Shown here: positions 28,791 through 36,810 of the stretch, one piece after another
Position numbering within the stretch: position 1 is the first letter of the stretch
How the letters are laid out: each line of letters starts with the position of its first letter
The notes under the pieces: generated by a model
The model's input: the letters and a program-made list of their open reading frames with translations, nothing else
Database searches by the model: none
What the model was told of the DNA's origin: nothing
Source of the DNA: Fontisphaera persica
GTDB lineage: Bacteria > Verrucomicrobiota > Verrucomicrobiia > Limisphaerales > Fontisphaeraceae
Length of the DNA stretch: 64,000 bases
Assembly: GCF_024832785.1 (NCBI RefSeq)
Contig: NZ_CP116615.1
Coordinates: 1,488,001-1,552,000 of the forward strand
Reading direction: 5' to 3'
Position numbers and translations under genes: made by a program

Positions 28791-29651
28791 TCAGGTGATA
28801 AAAAACGAGCCCGTGTCGAATTCCTCGGGTGGTTTCTCGGGTGTGCGGCGGCGGAAAGAGGTGATGGACTCCGTTTGGGCCTCCAATTCCTGATGCAGCT
28901 TCGCCAACAGCCGCGCCTGCTCCGCCACTGCCAGCTCAAACAATCCATGCGCGCGCTCTTGACCCGCCAAAGCGGGGGCCACCAACACCTTGGGTGGATG
29001 CCCCGCGCGGGCCAGCCGCCGGGCCACTTCGACTTTGAGGCAATTAATCACCAGACAGCCACCCAACGTTGACGCGCTACCCACCGGCTCCTCCACTCCT
29101 TCCACCGTAATGAGCGCGTCTCCGGTGGGTGCCCCTGTATCCAGGACCAAATCCGCAAAGTCTTGCACCTTCCGGCCTTCCGGATGCCGTGAGGCACTTA
29201 CCGCAGAGTGACGCAAGCTCACCAGGGCCACCACGCGAATGCCGCGCTGCTGAAACAAGGCCGCCATCTCCACGGGGACCACGCTGCAACCACTGGAGGT
29301 GATGATGAGCGCGGCATCTTTGCGATGCAGCGCAAAATTGCGCAGAATTTGTTCGGCCAAACCGGGAGTGTTTTCCAAATACATCGCCTGGCGCGGGCCG
29401 TTGGCTCCCACCGGATTGGGCGCGCTTAAGGCCAGTTCTACAATGGGATGAAATCCCGGAAAGGAGCCGTTGCGAGGCCAGAATTCCTCCACCATTGCCC
29501 GGCATTGGCCGGTGCCAAAAACATGCACCATGCGCCCCGCCAGGATGGCCTCAGCAAACCAATCCGCCGCCTGTTCAATGGCTGCTATTTGCCCCGAAAT
29601 GCAGGCAATAATTTCCCTGGCCTTGGCCAGGTAAGCTTCTGCGGGTTTCAT
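28791..29651 (-). CDS. SIS-domain sugar-phosphate isomerase-like protein
   Basis: 286-aa protein of the SIS fold (UPF0309/YckX-like group). Residues 20-60 form the first helix pair (AIEQAADWFAEAILAGRMVHVFGTGQCRAMVEEFWPR) with the Gly/Ser-rich sugar-phosphate loop. ALIITSSGCSVVPVEMAALF is the second binding loop. A dinucleotide-like VLVAPALAGQE segment and a conserved GSASTLGGCLVINCLKVEV helix follow. Such proteins bind or isomerise phosphosugars such as N-acetylmuramate or glucosamine phosphates, but the reaction is not known for this subgroup. Confidence 0.82.
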   Translation of the reverse strand: MKPAEAYLAKAREIIACISGQIAAIEQAADWFAEAILAGRMVHVFGTGQCRAMVEEFWPRNGSFPGFHPIVELALSAPNPVGANGPRQAMYLENTPGLAEQILRNFALHRKDAALIITSSGCSVVPVEMAALFQQRGIRVVALVSLRHSAVSASRHPEGRKVQDFADLVLDTGAPTGDALITVEGVEEPVGSASTLGGCLVINCLKVEVARRLARAGHPPKVLVAPALAGQERAHGLFELAVAEQARLLAKLHQELEAQTESITSFRRRTPEKPPEEFDTGSFFIT

Positions 29652-29737
29652 GCCTCCACTATACCCCCCAAGCGCTGTTCTGGCCAGTTTTGTTTACTTC
29701 TTGTAGGAAGCCCTGCCCTTGGGAAGATTGGCTTTTT

Positions 29738-30415
29738 TCAGGGGGTCCGAATGACGCGCGTGGGCGGCTGGTAAAGCGTCGCAGCCGGGTTGGGAACAGG
29801 GTTGGTAACAGCAGCCCCCGGAGGAATGACTGAGCCATCCGGCCGCCAAATCGCCCCTGGTTGTAGATTGGGCGGGGGCTGAATCGGCATCGGGATACCG
29901 GTCGTAGCATTCAAGGCACCTCCTGGCAGGCCTTGCACAGGAGGCTTGTTAAGTAGAGCCATATTGGTAGGCATGGCAAAAGCCGCCGCTGGTGCGGTGG
30001 GAGGGGTAATTCCATCCTTTTTGAAATCCAGTTCTTTTTCTTGATCCCGAATCTTCACCCGCACCGTCTCCGCCGCGGTGTCTATGGCCAGGACCTCTAT
30101 ATCCCCTTCCTTGTCCCCTTCCTGCATAATCCTGGATTCCGGGGCGGCTTTGCCTGGTTCGCTAATCTGCAGAATGGCCCGTTTGTTTCCCATGATGCTG
30201 AACACCCCGGTCAGATTAACTTTCGTAGCCGGCGGCGGCGGGGCCGGCGGGGGAGCCGGGGGCGCGGGAGCCTTCAAATTGAAAGCATTGCGTTCGGTGA
30301 TGCTCTTGCCCGGCAGTTTTTCCTCCTTAGTGTCCAGCGATATAACCACCCCTGCGCCGGTCAGCAAGACCGCCGTTGTCGCCACGATGAATCGCCAAAA
30401 AAACATGCCTGCCAT
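29738..30415 (-). CDS. Single-pass membrane protein resembling GspC/PulC homology region
   Basis: 225-aa bitopic protein. There is one TM helix (FFWRFIVATTAVLLTGAGVVISL, residues 5-27), then a short stretch with SITERNAFNLKAP, which recalls the 'RNPF' start of the type II secretion GspC/PilP homology region. A Pro-rich hinge follows. Then comes a compact beta domain (VNLTGVFSIMGNKRAILQIS... ESRIMQEGDKEGDIEVLAIDTAAETVRVKI) much like the GspC HR domain, and a long Pro-rich tail. The start is the ATG at 30415 (MAGMFFWRF); the frame continues upstream but loses protein character. No other secretion genes are adjacent. A GspC-like role is an inference from pattern, not a certain assignment. Confidence 0.6.
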   Translation of the reverse strand: MAGMFFWRFIVATTAVLLTGAGVVISLDTKEEKLPGKSITERNAFNLKAPAPPAPPPAPPPPATKVNLTGVFSIMGNKRAILQISEPGKAAPESRIMQEGDKEGDIEVLAIDTAAETVRVKIRDQEKELDFKKDGITPPTAPAAAFAMPTNMALLNKPPVQGLPGGALNATTGIPMPIQPPPNLQPGAIWRPDGSVIPPGAAVTNPVPNPAATLYQPPTRVIRTP

Positions 30416-30644
30416 GAATATACGCCTTCCCAGTTCATTACACCAAGCCGAAAAAATAGTTGCGCTGCCGCGGGCTTTAGCCTTGCTCCACGCCAACTTA
30501 AGGCGCCGCCTCTCGCTTCGGCGAATGTTCATAGCGAGGGTGGAAACCACGCTTCATGCGCCAACAAGGGGCGCCGGTCTCTCTCGCCCTTGTCTCCCTT
30601 TTTCATCCCTCTTCATCCCAATTGGGGGCAAGAGCTCACGCTCC

Positions 30645-31505
30645 CTATGGCTTTTGCCGATACACCCGCACGTAATCAATAAGGTATTTTTGCGGCAAGA
30701 CCGTGTCGTCCATGGCTCCTCCCCAAGAACCGCCCAAGGCCAGGTTGAGCAATAAATAATGGGGTTTGCGGAAAGGGTTATCCGGCCCCGTCCCTGCCTT
30801 GTCCAACGGATAAGTGAAGTACTTTACTTTATCAAAATAGAAATCCATCTGGTCTGGATACCATTCCACGGCGTAGATGTGAAAATCTGCATAAGGGGTA
30901 TTGGTTACAATCCTTTGGCCCAGAGATTGATGCCGCCCCTCCCCGAACCAATGAACTGTGGCATGGACATTGGTGGGGGCCTTGCCCACGAACTCCATGA
31001 TGTCAATTTCTCCGCACCGTGGCCAGCCTACGGTCACCCGGTTGGTTCCCATCATCCAAATGGCTGGCCAGACCCCCATGCCCTGAGGCAGCTTGGCCCG
31101 TACTTCCACCCGTCCATATAAAAAACTCGCTTTGCCCAGCGTATTAATGCTCGCGGAGGTGTACTCCGCAAATTCCCTGCCGGCTTTACGGTTTTTGGGG
31201 TCGGCGTCGGGCCGGTAATGGGGATTGCGGAATTTCTCCTTGCGCCCTTCAATCACCAGGGCGCCATTTTCCTGCCGGCAATTTTCCAGCCGCCCGCGCG
31301 TGTAGTATTGCAACTCGTTGTTGCGAATCCACCCCTCCTCGTAATCCCACTTGGCCGGGTCCGGAAGCCCTGTGCCATTAAATTCATCAGCCCAAATCAA
31401 TTCCCAGCCGGCGCCCCGTAAACCCGGAAGAGCCATGGTCAACCAACACCCCATCATGACCGCCATTACTACTTTACGCTTAGGATTAATCATATACTCA
31501 AGCAT
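30645..31505 (-). CDS. Secreted GH16 family beta-glucanase (laminarinase-like)
   Basis: 286-aa exported enzyme with a signal segment (VVMAVMMGCWLTMALPGLRGAG, about residues 12-33) and a GH16 jelly roll. The catalytic motif is CGEIDIMEFVG with nucleophile Glu 166, Asp 168 and acid/base Glu 171. NELQYYT, YGRVEVRAKLP and GVWPAIWMMG are typical flanking strands. It cleaves beta-1,3 or mixed-linkage glucans (or a related GH16 substrate). It begins 6 bp after the GH5 stop, and the two glucanases form an operon. An ATG at 31493 is an alternative start. Confidence 0.93.
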   Translation of the reverse strand: MLEYMINPKRKVVMAVMMGCWLTMALPGLRGAGWELIWADEFNGTGLPDPAKWDYEEGWIRNNELQYYTRGRLENCRQENGALVIEGRKEKFRNPHYRPDADPKNRKAGREFAEYTSASINTLGKASFLYGRVEVRAKLPQGMGVWPAIWMMGTNRVTVGWPRCGEIDIMEFVGKAPTNVHATVHWFGEGRHQSLGQRIVTNTPYADFHIYAVEWYPDQMDFYFDKVKYFTYPLDKAGTGPDNPFRKPHYLLLNLALGGSWGGAMDDTVLPQKYLIDYVRVYRQKP

Positions 31506-31511
31506 TAAGGG

Positions 31512-33023
31512 TTAATATTTCAGGTATTGCTGCAACAGTTCTAACATCTGCCGGTCCAGTTTGTGCCCGTGAAAATCCTCGTACTGCACATCATTGCGGC
31601 CGCTGTCCAATATTCCAAAGCTGCCGCGGAAGTTCCACAAGGCCCAGCCCATGCGATGCTGCTTCCATAGCTCCAGCCAATCCTTCATCCACGCCAGCGC
31701 CACCGGATGCGGTGTCCGATTGAAACACCCCCACTCCCCCACAAACACCGCCTGGCCTTCTGCTTGAATCTCCACCCAGGATTTAAGGTAATCCCGCAAA
31801 GTTTGGTCTGCCCGGCTCCCGGCGGGGGGCAACAAGCGCCCGCCTTTATCTACGCGCAAGGGGCTTTGTTTGCGGCCCCAGGTGGAATCCGGCCGCACGG
31901 TGTTGGTCTTGGCGCCGGGCATCACCAAGGACAGTTCTCGCAACCGGACCCAGTCGCCGTCCACATTTTCCACCGTGATTTCCCGGGCTGGTTGGGTCAA
32001 CGTCAGGGTCCACCGCAAAGGTTTGACAGGTTCATGGTAGGTGTATTGGCGGCTTTCCGGCGAAACTTTCCATTGCCCGGCCTGGGTTTGCGGGTCACAG
32101 AGCAATTCCCCCACCATTTTTCCGTCGGCACGGGCGGCCAGCCGGCCTTTGACGGATATTTGTTGCACACTCAATTCCAGCCGTGTGCCAGCCGGAAACT
32201 CCCCGAGCAAAGCCAAGGGCGACTTAAATTCCGGCTTGGCCGGGCCATAAAGCATCCCGTTCACCGGCACCGGCGGCCAGGTGGGTTCAGGCCACTGATC
32301 ACTGCCCTGCACCCAACTGGCGCGATAATGGGAAATGGTTCCCGGATGGTATCCCCGCGTGGCCTGCACCACGTTGGAATAACGCAAGAATTCCCTTGCC
32401 GGCTGTGCCCCCACGTTCATGCCGTCCACAATGATCAATCGTTTAGGATCCACGGCCTGGATTGCCTCAATGGCCCGCGTGAAGACCTTGAGATACTGCT
32501 CCCGCGTATGCCGCGCCGGTTCATTCAGAAGATTAAAACTAAGGCGAGAGGAAGGGATGTCTTTATAACGCCGGGCAAACATTACCCAATGTGCCACAAA
32601 CGCCTCCAGCGGGGCCTCCTCAGTCCACAAATTCGACGGCTCCGCCGGCGGGTTGATACAAAAACCTGGGGCGCGATGCAGATTGATGGAGACGTGAATG
32701 TTGTATTTGTCCCCAAAGGCGATGGCCTGGTCAAAGTGCTTGAGGATCTCTTCACGGAATTGCAGCCAGTCATTGGTCTGCACATAACAACGGTAATCCA
32801 CCGGCAGGCGGACATAATTAAAACCCAATTCCGCAATCCAACGGAAATCATCCTCCAAAAAAGGCGCATTTTGCCGCAGGGTGAATTTTTCCAATAAATT
32901 AAACCCTCGCCAGCGTGAAACATCCACCCCCCCCACCACCTGGGGGTCCGGCGCGGCGAATGCACCCAAAGGCAATAAATGAAATACCAATAATCCCGCG
33001 GTTAACCATGGTTTGGCGTTCAT
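31512..33023 (-). CDS. Secreted GH5 endoglucanase with a domain inserted in the catalytic barrel
   Basis: 503-aa exported enzyme. The signal peptide is WLTAGLLVFHLLPLGAFA (residues 6-23). GH5 TIM-barrel landmarks are GGVDVSRWRGFNL, FNYVRLPVDYR, VSINLHRAPGF, LSFNLLNEPARH (acid/base Glu 168), QATRGYHPGTISHY and AVFVGEWGCF (nucleophile Glu 430). Some 260 residues separate acid and nucleophile, about 150 more than usual. Residues about 245-395 form a beta-rich insert (LELSVQQISVKGRLAARADG... LRWTLTLTQPAREITVENVDGDWVRLRELSL) that looks like a carbohydrate-binding sandwich. Start at ATG 33023, just ahead of the signal; the upstream open frame is not used. It is transcribed with GH16. Confidence 0.92.
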   Translation of the reverse strand: MNAKPWLTAGLLVFHLLPLGAFAAPDPQVVGGVDVSRWRGFNLLEKFTLRQNAPFLEDDFRWIAELGFNYVRLPVDYRCYVQTNDWLQFREEILKHFDQAIAFGDKYNIHVSINLHRAPGFCINPPAEPSNLWTEEAPLEAFVAHWVMFARRYKDIPSSRLSFNLLNEPARHTREQYLKVFTRAIEAIQAVDPKRLIIVDGMNVGAQPAREFLRYSNVVQATRGYHPGTISHYRASWVQGSDQWPEPTWPPVPVNGMLYGPAKPEFKSPLALLGEFPAGTRLELSVQQISVKGRLAARADGKMVGELLCDPQTQAGQWKVSPESRQYTYHEPVKPLRWTLTLTQPAREITVENVDGDWVRLRELSLVMPGAKTNTVRPDSTWGRKQSPLRVDKGGRLLPPAGSRADQTLRDYLKSWVEIQAEGQAVFVGEWGCFNRTPHPVALAWMKDWLELWKQHRMGWALWNFRGSFGILDSGRNDVQYEDFHGHKLDRQMLELLQQYLKY

Positions 33024-33253
33024 AAGGCTGGGATATTGGACGTGCCTGCCAGCCCATATCATCAATTTTTGTTCTCCTTCCGTTTCCTCCACGGCCTGCG
33101 AGCAGGTGGGGCACGCCTCCTTTTCCCGGAATTTCCCAGAGTGAGGGGCTGCACAGGGGATATTCTTAAAGTCCCCTCAAAAAGTGCCGATAAAAAATGT
33201 AGGGGTTGGACAGTAAATGTCCATCCCCACTGTTCAGAATGGCAGCGGTCAAA

Positions 33254-33499
33254 ATGAAAACAACGATGAAAACGATGTACCGCGCCACGGCCCGGCAGAT
33301 GGAATTGGGTTTGCCGCAACCTGCCACCCTGCATTACCACCCACGGCGTCAGCGACGCCTTCCCGGCGCTCACTGGTGGTTTCAACAAATGCGCCAGGCG
33401 GTGTTAAGCACCCCCTCCGGACTGCCCGCCTCTCCGGAGTTGCAAGCATCAAGTCCCCTGCCCGGCGCGGCAAGTGGCATGGACCCAAGCCAATCTTAA
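33254..33499 (+). CDS. Small basic protein with a WWFQQM motif
   Basis: 81-aa open frame in an otherwise empty 503-bp gap. It encodes MKTTMKTMYRATARQMELGL, then LHYHPRRQRRLPGAHWWFQQMRQAV, followed by a low-complexity tail. Alternative ATGs are at 33239, 33266 and 33275. The basic 'R..AHWWF.QMR..V' core is, to my recollection, shared by short hypothetical proteins of Verrucomicrobiota. It shows no membrane segment. Function unknown; it could be a nucleic-acid-binding peptide. It has no clear Shine-Dalgarno, so it remains a candidate. Confidence 0.5.
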   Translation: MKTTMKTMYRATARQMELGLPQPATLHYHPRRQRRLPGAHWWFQQMRQAVLSTPSGLPASPELQASSPLPGAASGMDPSQS

Positions 33500-33526
33500 C
33501 CGGCGTTGTGGCCGGGACGGCGAAAG

Positions 33527-34816
33527 TCAGGGACGGTTTTTGAGCGGCATATAAGGCCGCACGGTGGGGCCGACGTAAATTTGTCGCGGCCGGTAGATGC
33601 GGCTGTCGCCGCTTTCCATGATTTCCTTGTAATTGGCAATCCAGCCCGGCATGCGGCCGATGGCAAAAATTACGGTGAACATTTCGATGGGGATGCCAAT
33701 GGCGCGCATGATGATGCCGCTGTAGAAGTCCACGTTCGGGTACAGCTTGCGCTCGATGAAATAGGGATCGCTCAAGGCCGCCTCCTCCAGCCGCTTGGCG
33801 ATGTCCAACAGGGGATCATTCAGTTTCAGGGCCTTGAGCAACTGGTCGCAGCGGGCCTTGATGATCTTGGCGCGCGGATCGTAGTTTTTATAAACCCGGT
33901 GTCCAAAACCCATCAGGCGCTTGCCGCTGGATTTATCTTTGGCCATTTCAATGAATTTGCGGCCGTCATCGCCGGAATCATGAATCTGTTGCAGCATTTC
34001 AATCACCGCCTGATTGGCGCCACCATGCAACGGCCCCCACAAGGCGCACACTCCCGCTGCCGCCGAGGCAAACAGATTGGCCCGGCTGGATGCTACAAAC
34101 CGCACCGTGGCCGTGGAACAGTTCTGCTCGTGGTCTGCGTGCAACAGGAAAATCAAGTCCAGCGCCCATACCACCTCCGGCTGCAATTCATAATCCTGGT
34201 ACGGCTCGGAAAACATCATGTGCAGGAAGTTGGCAGTGTACTTGTAGCTGGGCTTGGGATAAATGATGGGCAAGCCATGCGCCTTGCGGTAGGCGAACGC
34301 TGCAATGGTGCGCACCTGGGAGATTAAGCGCGCTGCCATCAAATCAAACGTCGCCGGGTCGTACCCCTTCATGACTTCCGGGTAAAAACAACTGGTGGCG
34401 TTGATCATCGAGGACAGGATGGCCATGGGATGCCCCGTTGAGGGAAAACCCTCAAAGTGGTACTTCATGTCCTCGTGCAGGTTTTCGCACTTGGTCAGCA
34501 AATCGGAAAACCGTTGCAACTGTTTGCGGTTGGGCAGCTCGCCGTAAATAATCAGGTAGGCCGTTTCAATGAAGGACGACTTCTCCGCCAGTTCCTCGAT
34601 GGGAATCCCCCGGTAACGCAGGATGCCCTTTTCCCCATCAATAAAGGTAATCTTGCTCTTGCAAGACCCGGTGTTGCCGTAACCATCATCCAAGGTGATG
34701 TAGCCACTTTGCTGGCGCAAGGTGGAAATGTCCAAAGCCTTCTCGCCCTCGGAGCCTTCCACCACCGGCAGCGTATAGGTCTTGTCCTCAATCGTCAGCG
34801 TCGCCGTTTTATTCAT
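33527..34816 (-). CDS. gltA: Citrate synthase
   Basis: 429-aa type II citrate synthase, condensing oxaloacetate and acetyl-CoA at entry to the TCA cycle. Catalytic residues sit in [17 protein letters not shown] (His), [17 protein letters not shown] (His), and the [12 protein letters not shown] segment with the catalytic Asp. The N-terminal beta-strand region ([14 protein letters not shown]) with [26 protein letters not shown] is typical of the Gram-negative hexameric type, which is NADH-regulated in some species. AGGAG lies 7 bp before the ATG. It forms part of the respiratory core together with sdhCAB. Confidence 0.97.
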   Translation of the reverse strand: MNKTATLTIEDKTYTLPVVEGSEGEKALDISTLRQQSGYITLDDGYGNTGSCKSKITFIDGEKGILRYRGIPIEELAEKSSFIETAYLIIYGELPNRKQLQRFSDLLTKCENLHEDMKYHFEGFPSTGHPMAILSSMINATSCFYPEVMKGYDPATFDLMAARLISQVRTIAAFAYRKAHGLPIIYPKPSYKYTANFLHMMFSEPYQDYELQPEVVWALDLIFLLHADHEQNCSTATVRFVASSRANLFASAAAGVCALWGPLHGGANQAVIEMLQQIHDSGDDGRKFIEMAKDKSSGKRLMGFGHRVYKNYDPRAKIIKARCDQLLKALKLNDPLLDIAKRLEEAALSDPYFIERKLYPNVDFYSGIIMRAIGIPIEMFTVIFAIGRMPGWIANYKEIMESGDSRIYRPRQIYVGPTVRPYMPLKNRP

Positions 34817-34874
34817 GAGCGCTCTCCTGTCTGGGGGTTAAGTATTCAGTTGTCTTAATTAATTGTGTGAAAAA

Positions 34875-34903
34875 CTAATATCGGGAGACCGCCGCGCTCA
34901 CAA
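34875..34903 (-). promoter_or_regulatory. Candidate promoter for gltA
   Basis: On the minus strand, TTGTGA (34898-34903) and TATTAG (34875-34880) are separated by 17 bp, about 60 bp upstream of the gltA start. Each element matches the consensus at 4 of 6 positions. Confidence 0.3.
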
Positions 34904-34960
34904 GCGTTTTTCTTGTTGTACCGCGCTTTTTTTAATGGCCTGTCTCACCCAACCTGCGTA

Positions 34961-36739
34961 TCACAATTCCGTTTCAAACAAACTGGGGGCCGCGCTGCGG
35001 GCCAATTGCCGCGAACGCTCCAAAATCTCCCGCGCGTCCTCACACTGCAACGCGAACGCCACGAGGTCCCGCGCCTCACTCATTTTCAGACGCCGGATGA
35101 GAAACTTGATCTGGGCCGCCACGGAGGGCGCGGCGCTAAGTTCATCCACCCCCAACCCCAGCAGGAGCGGCACCAGCACGGGATCCCCCGCCATTTCCCC
35201 GCACACGCCCACCCAGATGCCCTGGCGATGCGCGGCGGCTACGGTCTCCTGGATCAGTTTCAGGATGGCCGGGTGGGTGGGCTGGTAAAGATGGGCCACA
35301 TGCTCATTCATGCGGTCCACCGCCAGCGTGTATTGAATCAAATCGTTGGTGCCAATGCTGAAAAATTGCACCCGCCGGGCCAGGGCATCAGCGATCAAAA
35401 CCGCCGAGGGCACTTCGATCATTGCTCCTATTTGCATGGAGTCATCAAAAGGCCGGCCCTCCGCCCGGAGCTCTTGCTTGCACTCGGCCAGCAGGGCGTT
35501 GGCTTCCTCAATTTCCCGCGTATCGGAAACCATGGGATACATTAATTTCACATTGCCCCGGCTGCTGGCGCGCAGAATGGCGCGAATTTGCGTGCGGAAG
35601 ATGTCCCGGCGATGCAGGCAGAAACGTATGGCCCGCCAGCCATAAAAACTGCTGGTCTCCGGACCGACGTTGACATGGGTCAGAAATTTGTCCCCCCCCA
35701 AGTCCAAAGTGCGAATAATCACCGGCGCTGGATGCAGCGCCTCGGCCACCGACAAGTAGGCCTGGTACTGCTCCTCCTCGGCGGGCGCCGATTCCCGGTT
35801 CAGGTAAATAAACTCCGTGCGGAACAGGCCCACCCCCTCCGCCCCGCTGGTCTTGACGGCCTCCACATCGCTCGGTTGCTCAATGTTGGCCGAGAGCAGC
35901 ACCCGGCTGCCATCCAAGGTCACCGCCGGTTGGTCCTTTATCGAACGCAGTTTCTCCTGCAGGGTGACCTGCCGGCGCACCAGATGACCGTATTCAAAGA
36001 GCGTCTGGTCTGACGGATTGATGATCAACAAGCCATTGTAGCCGTCCAATAGCACCTGCTGCCCGGTGGCCAATTCCTGGCTGACCGTCTTCAAGGCCAC
36101 CACCGCCGGAATCTGCAGACTGCGCGCGAGGATGGCGGTATGGGACGTGCGGCTGCCCACATCTGTGGCAAAACCCAAAATTTTGGTCTTGTCCAACAGG
36201 GCCGTGGTGGAAGGCGTCAAATCATGACTGATGACAATGCTGGGTTCAGTGAGGAGATTCAGTTGATGCTCATCCACACAGCCGAGGAGATTGTTGAGAA
36301 TGCGATCCCCCACATCGCGCAAGTCCGCCGTGCGCTCGCGGAGCAGCTCGTCGTTGATTTGCTCCAGCGCGTTGACGTATTTCTCAATCGCCGTCTGCAG
36401 GGCATATTCGGCATTGACTTTCTCTTCGGTGATTAATTTCATCACCTCGTCCACCAATAATGGGTCTTCCAGGATTAGCAGATGGGCAGTGAAAATGTCA
36501 GCATCCTTGGCCCCCACACGGGCGCGAATTTGCTCCTGCAATTCCAGGAGCTGCTGACGGGATTGCACCAGGGCCTGCTCAAAACGCGCCACCTGGCCCG
36601 GCACGTCCGCTTCCGTCATTTCCAGCCGTGCCACTTTCTGCTCACGGCTGCCCAGCACCAGGACCTTGCCCCGGCACACCCCTCCCGAGGCAGGAATGCC
36701 CCGCAACACTTTTTCACCTGTCTTTGCCAAACCAGCCAT
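34961..36739 (-). CDS. ptsI: Phosphoenolpyruvate-protein phosphotransferase (enzyme I)
   Basis: 592-aa enzyme I that autophosphorylates from PEP and passes phosphate to HPr. The phosphohistidine loop is GSRTSHTAILARSLQIPAVV. The PEP-binding barrel has EGVGLFRTEFIYLNR, FFSIGTNDLIQYTLAVDRMN and the catalytic Cys in GVCGEMAGDP. Residues 1-230 hold the HPr-binding helical bundle and swivelling His domain. No ptsH, HPr kinase or sugar-specific EII genes are next to it, so it may serve a regulatory PTS or partners elsewhere. The divergent sensor gene starts 71 bp away. Confidence 0.96.
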   Translation of the reverse strand: MAGLAKTGEKVLRGIPASGGVCRGKVLVLGSREQKVARLEMTEADVPGQVARFEQALVQSRQQLLELQEQIRARVGAKDADIFTAHLLILEDPLLVDEVMKLITEEKVNAEYALQTAIEKYVNALEQINDELLRERTADLRDVGDRILNNLLGCVDEHQLNLLTEPSIVISHDLTPSTTALLDKTKILGFATDVGSRTSHTAILARSLQIPAVVALKTVSQELATGQQVLLDGYNGLLIINPSDQTLFEYGHLVRRQVTLQEKLRSIKDQPAVTLDGSRVLLSANIEQPSDVEAVKTSGAEGVGLFRTEFIYLNRESAPAEEEQYQAYLSVAEALHPAPVIIRTLDLGGDKFLTHVNVGPETSSFYGWRAIRFCLHRRDIFRTQIRAILRASSRGNVKLMYPMVSDTREIEEANALLAECKQELRAEGRPFDDSMQIGAMIEVPSAVLIADALARRVQFFSIGTNDLIQYTLAVDRMNEHVAHLYQPTHPAILKLIQETVAAAHRQGIWVGVCGEMAGDPVLVPLLLGLGVDELSAAPSVAAQIKFLIRRLKMSEARDLVAFALQCEDAREILERSRQLARSAAPSLFETEL

Positions 36740-36810
36740 GCTACGCTGGCATCGTAAAGTATTGCACCAAAATGAAAAGCAAAACCTTGCCCAAATTGTA
36801 ATCAGGTGCC

